A model generated the notes under the pieces. The model was not told the origin of the DNA, made no database searches, and was given only the letters and a program-made list of their open reading frames with translations. DNA of 21,923 nt from the NCBI GenBank assembly GCA_000444245.1, contig ATSW01013632.1, positions 1-21,923 of the forward strand. Direction: 5' to 3'. The position numbers and the translations under genes are program-made. This document shows positions 1 through 12,800 of this stretch, in pieces (within the stretch, counting starts at the first letter, position 1; each line of letters opens with the position of its first letter). This DNA is from Botryllus schlosseri (Eukaryota > Chordata > Ascidiacea > Stolidobranchia > Styelidae).

Positions 1-85
1 TGATAACTAATTATCATGTCGCGGGCCGGACGATTTCGCTTGGCGGGCCGGATCCGGCCCGCGGGCCGTAGGTTGCCGACCCTTG
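1..85. mobile_element. 3' end of a hAT-like DNA transposon (cut by window edge)
   Basis: The sequence reads through GC-rich blocks (gcgggccggatccggcccgc, a 20 bp perfect palindrome) and ends in ggttgccgacccttg. That is the inverse of CAAGGGTCGGCAACC, a terminus seen in many animal hAT elements (CAGGGGTCGGCAACCT type). The rest of the element lies upstream of the window, so its length, coding content and target duplication cannot be judged. Confidence 0.7.
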
Positions 86-100
86 ATATACGCTGTTATT

Positions 101-190
101 TTGAATTCTCTACTAGTTGATGACGATTACCCCTAACGAGTGTCAGCCGAAAATATTCGGGTTCATTTCAATATGAATATACTAGTCAAT
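101..190 (-). repeat. Dispersed repeat R1, copy 1
   Basis: In reverse orientation this contains the core ATTTTCGGCTGACACTCG together with upstream TATTCATATTGAAATGAACC and downstream TAGGGGTAATCG. The same block recurs at 9311-9413 and 20940-21030, with weaker pieces at 4472-4520 and 9567-9635. It starts about 15 bp after the hAT terminus at 85. No coding sequence is recognised. Family unknown. Confidence 0.7.
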
Positions 191-702
191 AGTGGATTAT
201 CATAGGTTCGGTATTAGTGGCGCCTTAAATATCTCCCCAATTACAAGTAGAAGTAATGACATCATCATTCATGATGATGTCACAACAGTATAATGTGGAA
301 AGTCCACCCTTTTATGCGACTACAAAGAATATAACGCCAGTTCTATATCACATTAATTGGTACTTTTCGGCCATACCTATTTCATTGCACTTTGTGACAA
401 TGCTGTTTGATCACGGCAGCACGGAGTGCATAGATACGTCATTTCATCAACGTGCATAGCTTTGCATTACATATTCCGTATGCTGCGACACGACCAATCT
501 AGGTGTACACTGTACAGCCTTTAAGACTAAGTAGAAGTGTAAGTAGTACAAATTAACCCCATTTAGTATTCCGACATGGTAGCAGCGTGACTGACCACCT
601 TAGCAGATTTATTTTGTAAAAACGCAATTTTTTGTTCGCCGACTGTCGACCGTTCTTAAAGCAGTAATTTCAACGATAACGGAGGCTATGCTTTCTCATC
701 AG
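191..702. other. Intron sequence upstream of exon 1
   Basis: This is AT-rich sequence without a recognisable gene. A short open frame at 256-459 has no coding character. The polypyrimidine stretch and AG at 690-702 serve as the acceptor for the first exon. I see nothing else supportable here. Confidence 0.5.
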
Positions 703-882
703 AAGGAGGTGAACGGGTATCACGACGTCGTCGGTATCGCCGCGATCGCCGCCAACATGGAGACCATCGAAGACACCGCGAAGATGGGAACGACAAAGCG
801 AATCAAGATGCACGCGCGAAACATGAAACAGGGCGCCGTCAACATCTTCTGCAAGTGGACCTGCTGCACGCCGCGATGGGCG
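703..882 (+). CDS. Nav1: Nav exon 1 of window: end of domain I-II linker
   Basis: This exon has 60 codons and is in phase 0 at both ends. It follows an acceptor (ctttctcatcag) and precedes a good donor (GTGAGT at 883). It encodes a charged, cytoplasmic stretch ending in a Cys/Trp-rich segment ([10 protein letters not shown]). That segment sits where vertebrate Nav channels have a similar Cys/Trp cluster just before domain II S1. The rest of the linker is poorly conserved, so the exact 5' boundary is inferred from the reading frame. An acceptor a few bases away cannot be excluded. Confidence 0.8.
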
Positions 883-3800
883 GTGAGTCCTGCCGTGGCT
901 TATGCGACCGATGTTTAGACGTGCTCAATACCTATTTCGACAGGCGATATATATTTTGAAAAGCATCAAGTAGTTTTGAGACAGGTTCTACCGGAATTTT
1001 CAAAGAACTTCGTGAAATAGCCCATGTATCCGGGTAACTGGATATATTTGGAGGATTCGATCTGATGTTGGTAGTTTCACGAGTTATTTGCGTTAGTCGC
1101 GAAGAAACATCCTCTAATTTCGAAAAGTAGCCACCTCATAATGACTACTAAGAATAAGCGATCCCTCAATAAATCTACTCTGCGAAACTTCTTGAGTACT
1201 ATTTCGACCACAATCTTCAATTCAACTTAAAGCAGTTTTGACTTGTCTTGGAAATCGCTACATCTAGTATTTGAGTGTATATTACTTATATTGCTTAAAC
1301 TACTCATAAAATACTTGAATTACTTCCGCTTATGCAACTACTTTTCTTTGCCCACTCGTTCGGATTCCTTTCAGTGTGACGTCACGGTGTAAAACCCACG
1401 TTTTGTTCTTGAAATTTATTTGTCTCGCCAGTTTAAAGTTATCATGTCCCATTTTATATATTAGTACAGATGTAATCAACATATTCCAGTAGCTATCGCA
1501 TTTCATTATGAAGTCCCGTAAAGGCGATGGTGAATTTATGGAAGCGCCATTTTTGTTTTCCAGAGATTTCAGAAGATGGTCTGCTCTCTCGTGCTCGACC
1601 CGTTCATGGATCTCGGCATCACGATTTGTATCTTTCTCAACACGGTATTCATGATGATGGAATATCACCCGCAGGACCAAGCGCACGTTGAGCTCTGGAG
1701 CGAGCCAACTTTGTGAGTGAATTTCGAAGTACTTCTATTTTCCGTAGTACTCAAGTAGGTTTTGTCTGCTTGCGCGAAGTAGTCGAGTGGTTATATTTCA
1801 GACTTCTACTTGAACAGTTTTCAGTCAAACCGGGTGCTATTTACAATTAGGGTTTTTGAAAGTAGAAAGCTCGCGTTTTGTGATAGGCTTGCATCACTTT
1901 TACGAGTGAAATTGTCATACGAACCGCGTGAAAACAGCAGCTGAATATTTTTCCGCAAATTCCACGTGCGTGTCGCGTTTTTAGTCATGTTGCGTTGATA
2001 CGTCTTGTAATTTAGACAGTATCCAGCTACGATTAACTTCTAAATGTTTGCGAGCCCTATGTTCTCGCAGAGCGACTTCTTAACCCTCTCGTTTTCTACA
2101 TCCACTTGATGTCGCTGTACTTCTTTTTGAAATCATGGAAAACTGAGTTTTCCATGTTGAAATTGACTTTGACCATTTCTGCGTGTAGTTGATATCGTAT
2201 GGAACCACGCATTGGAAATACGTACGTGTTGATTATATATTCCTTATAGTTATGATGGTGTTGCTAATGTTACGACACTTCTGCAATTCAAAACTGCACT
2301 AAAAGCATCAACTCGAGCGCCTTAGGATGGGATACACAGACAGAAGAGATATACGAGAGTAAGACAGAATCTCTACACCAGTGGCCGAGCTTGTTGGAAC
2401 CAATCCCGCAATTACTACTAGACTTCATCATGATACGACAGTGCTTTGGGTTGGCGTTTTGAGGTACAGCTGCACTTAGATTATACTGACATCGATATGA
2501 AGTGTATCGGCGAAATATATTTGTAACATATATGTAATTTGATTCACTGGCTTAGGCACAGATGTCCGATTGCTCACCTAGCTTCCAGAATAGGTTTTGA
2601 TTTACGGGGTCACGCTTCGGAACTATAAACCGATACAGCTGCACGTGACCACAATAGGATTAACGCGCGAAATTCGAAGTCCTCGATATTCTAGTAACGT
2701 AGATATACTCGCAGAGTAGAATAACATGCAATAAATGGTAAACTGAAATTATGTGCGTTTTCGATCCGCTCAAGGATGCAAGTTTTACAGTACATTGCAT
2801 GCGAAAAGGTGCGTGTATAACGCTGTGCAAGTGAAGACGATTATGTATATATGCATCGTGTCATGTCTGTTTAGTGCATAGCCTGCGGAGCATTAACAAG
2901 AAGTTGATCAATGTATAGTACTACGGATACATATCCTTACACCAGCCTGGCAAATTGTGTTCAACCGCTACTAGCTACTAGCGCGACCAGCGTATCTGCC
3001 AAGTTTATTACATCCATGCCACAGATTTACGCGAGTTGAAAACACGACATCATACCAATCATGATCACGAGTGGAAACCCCACTGAACACGAACAAGTTC
3101 GGAAAATGCGTCGCCTACAGTTAATTTCCGTCGCTAACAATGTATGCGCGCAATACCTCCCGAACAAAATCTAACAACCAGTTACGGCACTAAAAGAACG
3201 CACGCAATATTGTGCAACATCAACGAATCACGTGCGGCAGGAGACCGCAATGTGCTATATCTAAAATCGCTAAAACGGTCTGGGACATACGAGCCTATAG
3301 GCATGTGACACAGTAGCATGTGACAGTTGTGTAGAATGTGGTGTAAAGTTCGGGTTATTGTTGGGCTATAGGGTCATATTTAGGATTGGATTAGGTTTAG
3401 GAGATGATTAATTCCGGGCTTAGGTTTAATTCTGCGGTTGTTAAGTCACATGCTTATGTGTCGCATGCTCAAATGTCGGAGAAATTGCTAAAACATCGCA
3501 AACAGCGCTCACTTATCCTTCACTCGTAAAAAAAAGCAAGGAAAACTGGATAGTATCCAAAATGTTCAGTCGCTATCGTCGGACGGTTCGCCCAGTCGTT
3601 CGGCAGTCTCTTTCGCTAATTCGAACAGCTCCATAATATCCGCGTCTGGGTCAGCGCTGGACACAAAGCGACCAGTGACAGGGCAAACCTCGGCCAGATG
3701 CTTCTTCGGTTTCACCCCCATCTTCTCCCGTATCACCAGATAGTTGAGTGCAGGCACGTGGTATCGGGTCCAGTGTACCTCGCCTGTAACTGGGATCTCA

Positions 3801-6800
3801 ACGCGCTGGTAGGGCGGGAAGACTTTACGCACCGGTTCGGCGCCACGGCGGTTTGATTTAACTGGGACTAAGTCAGAGTTTTGATCGAATTTTCGCTTCG
3901 TTGATTTTTTCTTGTCTTTGGATACGTCCGGATCCGGTTTGACTTCGTTTCGGAAGGCTTTAAAGTCGCTGTCAGCTGCGTCGGATGATCCGGCAGAATC
4001 GGTTTCGAGTGCCCAGTCCAAATCTTCCACCGTTACCACATCCATGTTGGTTTAGGCTTTGCTTGCGCGAAAAGTTAAGAAGCTCGACTTACTGTACTGT
4101 AATCTGCCTCCTTTGATTGTGTAGGTGTTGATCTCACTCCAGTTCTTGCCACAAACCGCTACCAGCACCCAATAATACTCAGTCTTCACAATGACTGTGA
4201 TCTTCTTGTGAGTTGTTGTTCTTCCGGTAGTCTGTTGCCATCGACTTTTGGAGGAGCCAGTCGATTGCGCGAATGCTTGATTGTCCCTGTGATTACGGTA
4301 ATCACAGCCGGTCATGATTGGAGGTTGTCTGACAACGGGTTCGTTGGCTCTGTGCTATTTCGCTGCTCTGGCGGGGCACTGGAGTTAATGTTTCTTGTGT
4401 TTTGGTTCGGTATGTTGATCGTAGTCTGTCCCGAGCATCTATCAGACAGCAAGTCTGTATAAATTATTCGTGGTGTCAGCGGAAATATTGGGGTTTATTT
4501 CAATATTAATATATTACTAAAGTCGATAAGTGAAGTCGATGGGGGGCGAAAATGTTAGAACGTCCAGTGAGAATATTTAATTATCATGGCCAAAAAATGC
4601 ACTTGTCTTTTTCTGCATATGACGCGACAGAATAGGTCAACTTAACGGCGCCATTTTAATTCGGTAATTGAAATAACATTATAGAATAGCGATCCGATCT
4701 GCTTCGGACGGGCATTTTAGAGTACTATCCCGATATAAACACAATGCACGACTCACCCATTACAGTGACCGAATGGGGTAACAGCGATATTGTACCAATG
4801 TATCAAAACATACATATTGCATGATTGCTATCTCGGTTTGTACCAGACGCTACAAATGCGAAATCGCAAATATTTCCGACTCATAATTATCCCGCCAGGT
4901 AGGCTATCCAGTCACACCCTTTATTCTTTAGCTCGTGTACCGCCCCTGGTGTACGGGTGTGAATATACACTGGAGAAGTAAGTTTCTATTTATTATATAA
5001 ATAGAATAACTGTAATAAATAAACAAAGAATCGGTTACCGAAAAATCCAAATTTTTCGACGGCAATAACTCCGCTTCCACTGGTTGGAATTGAACCAAAT
5101 TTGTTTCTATAGCAGCCGAACACTTTCATGGGGTGAACAGAAAATTTTCACGTTTTTTATTATTTATTTTTATATAATAAATAGAAACTTTCTTCTCCTG
5201 TAGCAAAGCGGTTACTGGCTGAATTTGAACCAAATTTTGTGCGTAGGCTTAAATTAGGTAAGCTAACAATTTTATCAAGTAGCCAGTACGATTTGAGAAA
5301 AAAAGTCATTTTTGAAGAGCCCTAATGCACACTCTTTTCGCTGAAACTGTGCCACCGACTTAAACGTACGCTGTTCGTTTCACTGCAGGTTTTCACGACG
5401 ATATTCGCCGGTGAGATGCTTCTGAAGGTTATCGGCTTAGGGCCGCGCTTGTACTTTTGGGAAGCATGGAACCTATTCGACGCGATCGTGGTTGTGTCCA
5501 GCCTGCTCGAAATCATGTTGCAATCCATACCCGGACTGTCGGTGCTGAGAGCATTCCGTTTGGTAAGCCTCAATCATTTGCTTCGATCATCTCTAACTCG
5601 CCGTGGTTTATTAGACCGAATTGGTGATAGTGTTACCGTCCCTTTGGTATACTCCTATATTTTTGTGCGTTGTCAAACTGAATGACAGATTGAAAATTCA
5701 AAATAGGATACGACGTAGCTAGCCCAAATGAGACATTAGTTTCTCGTAGCTTGGAATATGTTGACCGCGTATGCTGTAGCTCTGGCACTTTCGTTTTCCC
5801 AGACTCCCAAGTTATTACTGTTGTGGGCTCGGATTGTGCACCGTACGTGTACTGTACGCTGTACAGGTCATAGACGCCGCTCTGGGATGCCTATTAGTAC
5901 TAAGAAAATTGCTCTCTAATTAAATCACTAACCAATTACGATGTTAGAGATAGGAGATGTGCTGATAATGAAGTCACTATACGGCACTGTATTATCGATT
6001 TTTACGAACGGCAGTTCTGTTAGGCGCCTGAACTCATGAAACGGTCTTACCATATATGGCCAACATGGTTATATTTCAACATACCGTAACACGGGGTGAC
6101 TTTGTACCACTTTTCACATTCAATGTTGAATTATTTTATGATATGTTATTATTTTCTGCCTTCTTCAACTTTGTTATGGGCGGAAGGGTTAGATCTATGG
6201 ATTAAACTTGGAAAAGAAAATTATTGTCATGTATTTGATAATTTTTTTTCAATTTTTCTGTGGTGGCNAAAGTCACCCGGCAATGGGGTGTCTTTAGCCG
6301 AGCACCATTTTTTGTACTTCCAGNACATCTAGCAGTCATATTTGTCAATGACACAAGCTGAGAAGTTGACTTTGGCCATCTACAGTCTTTTAAAAAAGAA
6401 GTATCCAACCAATGGTGATTTTTCAGACTTTAATTTGAATGCAAAACCACAAAAATCTTCAAAATTACAACGAAATTAAACAAACCAATGACAAAAAGTA
6501 GTTCAATGCCAATGCCCTTCAAGTTCATTCACTTTGTAGATTCCACGAGCATTCAGTAAGTCCGGGTCGCAGATTCTCTGTTTAATATCTTTCCAGTAAT
6601 AGAATATCAGATCTTTTTGAATTGGCCATTTCCAATTGCTTCCTGATTTTTGCAAAACAGACTTCTGCACCATGCTGTTCTGTACTCTCCACAGCACCTG
6701 GAAATAATTCTCCCTTATACTTAATCATTACGTAGGCCTACTGGTCAGCTTTTAGTTTTGCTCTCAACTCCTTTTCTAATGCTCCCACTTCAACTACATC

Positions 6801-9800
6801 ATTACATAAATCTTCTTGCAAATTTTCTGCTTCTGAAGAATCGTCATGACTTTCATGTTGAGTGCTTGTGACTAATTCAACTCATTTTTGTTGGGATGTT
6901 GATGGTTGGTCACCATTTTTTCTTCCGTTTTGAAGCCTTCTTCTCCTCTTGTATGGCAATTATCCTGGCAACCTCCTCTCTCGAGATACTTTTCCCAAGA
7001 CAAAATTCGTCTACAGGAAATCCAAAATCTGCCTGCGCCATACAATGGTCTGCTATTTTCTTTTCCATATCTGGCGATAAAACAAGCTGGCTTCCTGGTG
7101 ATTTCGGATGCTTTCCTATCCTTTTATTCTGTAAAGTCCCTCTCGGAATACCAGTTATTTCACTCACAGATCTTTCCGACATTCCTTGCTCGACCATTCT
7201 TAGTGCCGCTTGGATCTCATCTGCGGAGTAGTCTTTACAACTCCTGGCACCAAGATTCCTTCTATATTTCCTTGGCATTTAATTATTTAGAAGATACAAA
7301 TGCTCAGATTAATCTTGATGCAAAAAATACCCATTTTAGCTGACTCTAAATAGCTGGCCAAAGTCACCCCATAAATTGCAAAAAATTTAAAAAATTGATC
7401 AGCCACATGATTTTGACAATCTTGAAATATTGAACAGTAGTTTCGCCCATAAAACCCCAGAAATGCTGTCAGATACATAGCCTTTGTCTGCAAATCAAAG
7501 GAAATTGCCTCAAACACCTACTTTGCATGTAAACCAAACAAAAGTTTGAGTACGTAAAAAGTGTGGTGAAATTTCTCACCATACCTGTCAATATAAAAAT
7601 GGCTGCGAACCTGTAAAAGTGTTGTATCAACCATGAAATTTGCATTAATAGTACTCTGTTGATGCAGATTGTTCCTAAACAATTGCTCAAAGTACTCATA
7701 CATCGATATATTGTTCAATGTGTGCAATAGAAACGAATATTGGTTTTCGGCCAAAGTCACCCGGCAGTGCTAAAGTCACCCCGTGTTACGGTATTTTGCC
7801 TCCATAGTTGTCCTTCTAGACTTGTGGTATTGTCCGATATTTCGTCGATTAATCCATCGGTAAATTAATTGCCGGATCATACGCGAGCAGATATCCGGTG
7901 AACTGCTTCGATAGATGAGAACCGGCCTCTTTCACGGATTGTCTGTGAAAACATTTTGGAAATGTTCTAGCGATAATCTTCGCAAGTATTTGTTAATGCG
8001 CAGAACCTTCCCAGATATCGCGGTTGTGTTCTGAACGTCAATCTATGTTCGGTTATTCCTGTCAGTCGCCGCTCGATGCTGGAAACAATTTGTCGCTCTT
8101 GTTCCGTCTTTCTTAATTGTCTATTTGCAGATGTGTGGTTTTGTATAGCGCGCGTTGTGTTCAACCTTCACATTGTATTATTCGATGGTGACATTGATGG
8201 ACAATGTTATGAATAGGAACGCCTCCAACCAATGTATTCTAAAAAGCCGCCCAATGGCATAAAATGTCATCTCTTACTGTGCAGATCTTCGATGCTCTTT
8301 TTGATCGATGTTTCCATCACCTCGATGATGATGTCTTTATGAAAACACGGCTAGACGTATATATTTTTCATGACTTTATTCACCTTTCTTTCGGTGGTTC
8401 CCGTAATATAATTTGAAATATGTTCTAAAATCTGAATAAAGCCGCTGAACATTCTTCGCGGTTGCATTGGTTCTGNTGAACATANACAAGATACAGTGTA
8501 CCTACACAACNATTTAGGTAAGCTAAGGCCTGTTAGCCATGGCAAGTTTTAGTTAACTATGCAGTTATGTGATATCCCAATATAAAGTTTTTACTTACTT
8601 GCACGTGACACCCAAAGATCGTTCTTCACTAATTCAATGCGGTATTTGAAAAAATACTATGAATGCCTTGAAATCTCTCCGTTTTTTCAGGTCTTTCGGT
8701 ATGATTTATGATGTCACAATGGAGTCATAGTTTCGTACCGTGTATGCACGACATCGCATGACATTGCGATAAATGTTTAAGGGCACTTCTCAAGTAATAT
8801 AGTCGACACGATATGCCTAACGCCTAATCGGATTAAAGAAATATCTACTCTGTGACCCGAGAGATAAGATTCTCAATTGCCCGTGCGTTCATGATACGCT
8901 TGTAGACGCGAGCGTCAAACTCAGCAGCCGACAGTCCCGCCGCACATCTCCGAGAATTTCAGCCCGCACAAGACCAGCGCTAATAATCCGCGCGGTGTTG
9001 TTTTCGTTTTGCAACATTTGTTGTGACACCCGCCGTGTAACTATACACCCCTGTTTGCGATAGATGAGGATTTTGAAGCTCGCCAAATCCTGGCCGACTT
9101 TGAACAAGCTGCTGCGGATCATCGGCAAAACCCTCGGCAAACTTTGGCATCTCACCCTTGTCTTTCTGCTCGTGCTGTTTATATTTGCTGTCGTCGGTAT
9201 GCAGCTGCTTAGGGACCAATACAAGAATGAGTACAAGGTAAGAGGATTAGCTTCGTTATACGAGATTTTTCGGTCGTTTACGATTACTTATTGATATTTA
9301 TCGGAAGATACTCTTGGAGGTATAGAACCTCAGTATACAATTGAAGTACACCCAAATATTTTCGGCTGACACTAGTCAGGGGTAATCGTTAGCAACAAGT
9401 AGAGAATCGAAAGGAACGTTTTATATCATCAATCGTATCACCAATTATGACATTTTACGCATGAACTTTCGAGTGATCGAGACTGACAGATGACTTTAAA
9501 AACTCGATGTACTATTTTTATATGATGTACGTATTTGTTGCCACAGACAATAGGCAGGCGATTTGTGACGAGTGTCACAGAAAACATTTTGGATACTTCA
9601 ACCTGAATATATTATTCAATGATATCTATCAATGTTTTACGGGACTTGAGGTTGATATAAGTCATTGCACCTGATGCGTTAGCGTTAGCGTTAGTTGCGT
9701 TAGATGCTCCATGTAAGATTCTCCGTACCAGCTGGACCACCTTTTTCTTTACCAAATTTGACTGTAAAACAGGGGTCGCCAACTCAAAACGGGTCGCCGG

Positions 9801-12800
9801 TCACTTTTCAAATTTCGTAGAGGCCGCGGGCCGCATGAATTCAATATCGCGATAAAATAGGCCTCGCAGTTTTACAACCTCGTTTTTAAAACTTTACCTC
9901 ACTACAATGTTGTGCTCTCTAACTTGGACGACTGGCATAGTTACAACAGAATAAATTATTCATTTAAAAAAATAAAAATAAAACAAAAAATATCACGATC
10001 ACCACTTCTATTATATTTTGAATTATGAGCTGCGCATATGACAACACTTATAAGCGACTAAAGAAGCGCTATCAGAATTAGCTATACACGGTATTTGCAG
10101 GAAAACTTGAAGCTTTGTCTTGTGGAGAAGCCCCAAGTCGTTTTTTGCGTCTTGGTCTTGGCCGTGTCTGAGCCATTGTACGTGAAGGCAATATGCCCAA
10201 TGCCCATTCATCTACGCTAATTCTTCCGCCATTGAATGCTATTACCATCGCAGAAGCCGTATCAGCTAGTGAGGAATAGTGATGTTGGGCATATAGGAGA
10301 ATAGCTTATTTTTAACCGGAAATCAATTTGAGCATTTCAAAATGCTTTACTAAGCGTTCTTCCAATATCTGAAATCAGTTCGCGGGCCGCAAAACATGAC
10401 CTCGCGGGCCGAGTGTTGGTGACCCCTGCTCTAAAACAAACCAATTCGCTTCGTGTTTCTCAGAATCAACACGTTGAGAGTAGCTTGTTGCTTTAATGAT
10501 ATGACGAAGCTGATATGTGCGATACATCGATTCACTGCAGTGCTATACGCTCTGTGAATACTTATGACAACTAATATCTGTTTGTCACGACAGGACCACA
10601 TGCCGCGATGGAACTTTGTAGATTTCCAGCATGCTTTCATGGTTGTGTTCCGTATCCAGTGCGGAGAATGGATCGAGAATATGTTCGTATGCATGAACGT
10701 GGCGTCACCAGGCATATGCATACCGTTGTTTATCCTGGTTCTTGTTATCGGAAATCTGGTGGTACGTACGCATACTGTCCGTATTCTCGTGTCTTTCTTG
10801 ATAGCGATTTCTCTATTTTTATCAATACCAGATTCTGAACCTGTTCTTGGCGCTATTGCTGAATTCATTCAGCGGCGACGCCCTGCAAAGGACGGACGCT
10901 GAGATTAACAGCCTGGCGGAAGCTTGGGACAGAATCGTACGCTGGGTCAGGAAAGGAGTTCGTGCTGTCACGCGGTGCGATGTAAGTGCCAGTTTCTCTG
11001 CCGCCTGAGTAAATATCAGCGTACTAGGTATCGGGATAGCGTGGAGCTCTTCGCATACGCAGAAATCCATTGGTTAAAGATCGATAGGCTGTCAAGGATG
11101 CTATATTTTGAGTAGACTTTGTATATTTGCACTACTTACTCGCGTGGCTATTCTTTTGGAATACTTCGACTTCTATATATCGGTTATTCATGCACCATCA
11201 TGCTTTGAAAAGTAAATAGTAGTTATGAGAGTAAAATAGTCGTAAGGTACTGTTTCACGGTAACTGAATGTATTTTCGAAGTTTGCGCCTGACTGTAGTG
11301 TAGAGTTATTCGTCATTTTGAGCTAGTGGAGGATATGCATGTTGCAATTTAAAATGTAGCCACCTCCTATTAACTTCTTATAGTAGCCTATTCGCCCTGG
11401 TTAAGAATTTTCGTCTTGGAACTAATCACTTGAGTGAGCCTACATTCAATTCATCATTTTTACGTCCATTTGAAGCAGTGGTTCTCGAACTGGGGATGTG
11501 AAAGCATCTGAAGCTGCGGTCAACTGAAAATTTGTTTCGCGTTCATCTCGATTTACCTCCAATTCATTGTTATTACTCTGCGTATATAGTCCTAATTTCA
11601 TATTTGAGAATTTTCTCATCAACAAACATAACCTTCCATGCCGTCAAACTATCCGTTTGGATTGCTAGCATTCTGGTTGCACTTTCTGATATGACGATGA
11701 GGGGGCGCGAAATTTTTCACTCCCATAAAGGAGGGCGTGTCTAGAAAAGTTTGAGAACCAGTGATTGAAAGACAGTTTCGGGGAATTAGCTCCTTCTACT
11801 TGTAATCCAGTAGAGTTACGGCATTACATCTGTATCAAGCAGCAAAGGTACAATGTTTAAAACCGTCGCGGGTGATTGAATACCAGAAATCGACGACGCT
11901 TACCCTCAGTCCACTTTTGTAGCTGCCTAATTGAATAATTATCAAACCGCACTTTTTCTACTTCTGAACCATGTTGTTTTGCCTCGGTAACCCTGCTTTT
12001 ATCGGAGTATTAATTCCCGTGGATTCTGTTTTCATGCATAGCCCATGAAATCTCAAAGAGGTGGTGTGTGAAGAGAACTCACCACACCTCTGGGTTAAGG
12101 ATTGGTGTATTTGTCTCGTTTCCGCACATTAGAATATAGATGTGAAAGCAAGATGTGGCACCAAAAAGTGCCGATGGCTTGATTTGCACCTTGCTATGGT
12201 GGAAATCTGGCGAATACACCTATCTTCACCCATGCATTTACAGTGTATGAGCTACTTCCGTCGCTTCTGTGCATTAGTTGCCTGTCGTATTCCCTCAATG
12301 GTAATTGGCCAGCGTATGAAGTCTTCCAACATTCGCTATAGGCTGTGCGTACGTTTTCGCAGTTCGTGACGAACTGCTGCAGCAAGCTACGCGTGCAGTT
12401 GTGTTACGGGAAGCGCAAAGGAGTGGCGCGCAACAGCCGAGTCGAGGCGGAAAAACCAAAGAAGGAATCTTCCCGCCACGACGCGACCGCGTTTAGAGAC
12501 TTGGACACGGAAGTGACGATGCTCGGATCGCCCGTGACTTCGGAGACGCATGAAAATAGTGAGGAACCGTGGCGATTCTTTTCTAACAGTATTTTTGCGG
12601 TAGTTGGTTATATGCCAATATTTATCAATAGTGTCTTATCGCAATAAGTTTTTACAACAACAGCCTATGGTATAACATAATAAAGCTCTGTATATTGATC
12701 CTGAGGTACACGTTCAATTTCTACGTTCAGACAACCACAGCATGCTCTTGAACGAAAAAGTAAAGACACCTTCCAAAGCCAGCAGTGTTCCCAAAGCTCG

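Larger units (their letters stand above)
6084..7791 (-). mobile_element. Pogo-like (Tc1/mariner superfamily) DNA transposon, internally deleted
   Basis: Terminal inverted repeats CCGTAACACGGGGTGACTTT are perfect over at least 18 bp and are flanked by TA (6082-6083 and 7792-7793), the target duplication expected of Tc1/mariner/pogo elements. Subterminal copies of AAAGTCACCC recur inside both ends (for example near 6268, 7358, 7753 and 7773) and may be transposase-binding sites. The 1,708 bp interior keeps N- and C-terminal parts of a transposase on the minus strand but no catalytic DDE domain, so the element cannot be autonomous. It sits in intron 3 of the channel gene. Confidence 0.9.

Noticed and set aside
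4052-4315. Minus-strand ORF of 87 codons upstream of the antisense ORF
   Set aside because: It has some protein-like content ([16 protein letters not shown]) but is separated from the next ORF by a stop. The possible GTAAGT...CAAG mini-intron of about 31 nt does not restore a shared frame. Mentioned only as context.
6896-7343. Two plus-strand ORFs (6896-7231 and 6906-7343) inside the pogo-like element
   Set aside because: Both are antisense shadows of the HTH_psq transposase remnant on the minus strand.
9672-9710. gcgttagcgttagcgttagttgcgttag, telomere-like hexamers
   Set aside because: Only about three to four imperfect units, too short to be more than a small microsatellite.
12058-12095. 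Hairpin agaggtggtgtg...caccacacctct
   Set aside because: A short imperfect inverted repeat in an intron with no T-run or other context. It could be chance or part of a decayed MITE.
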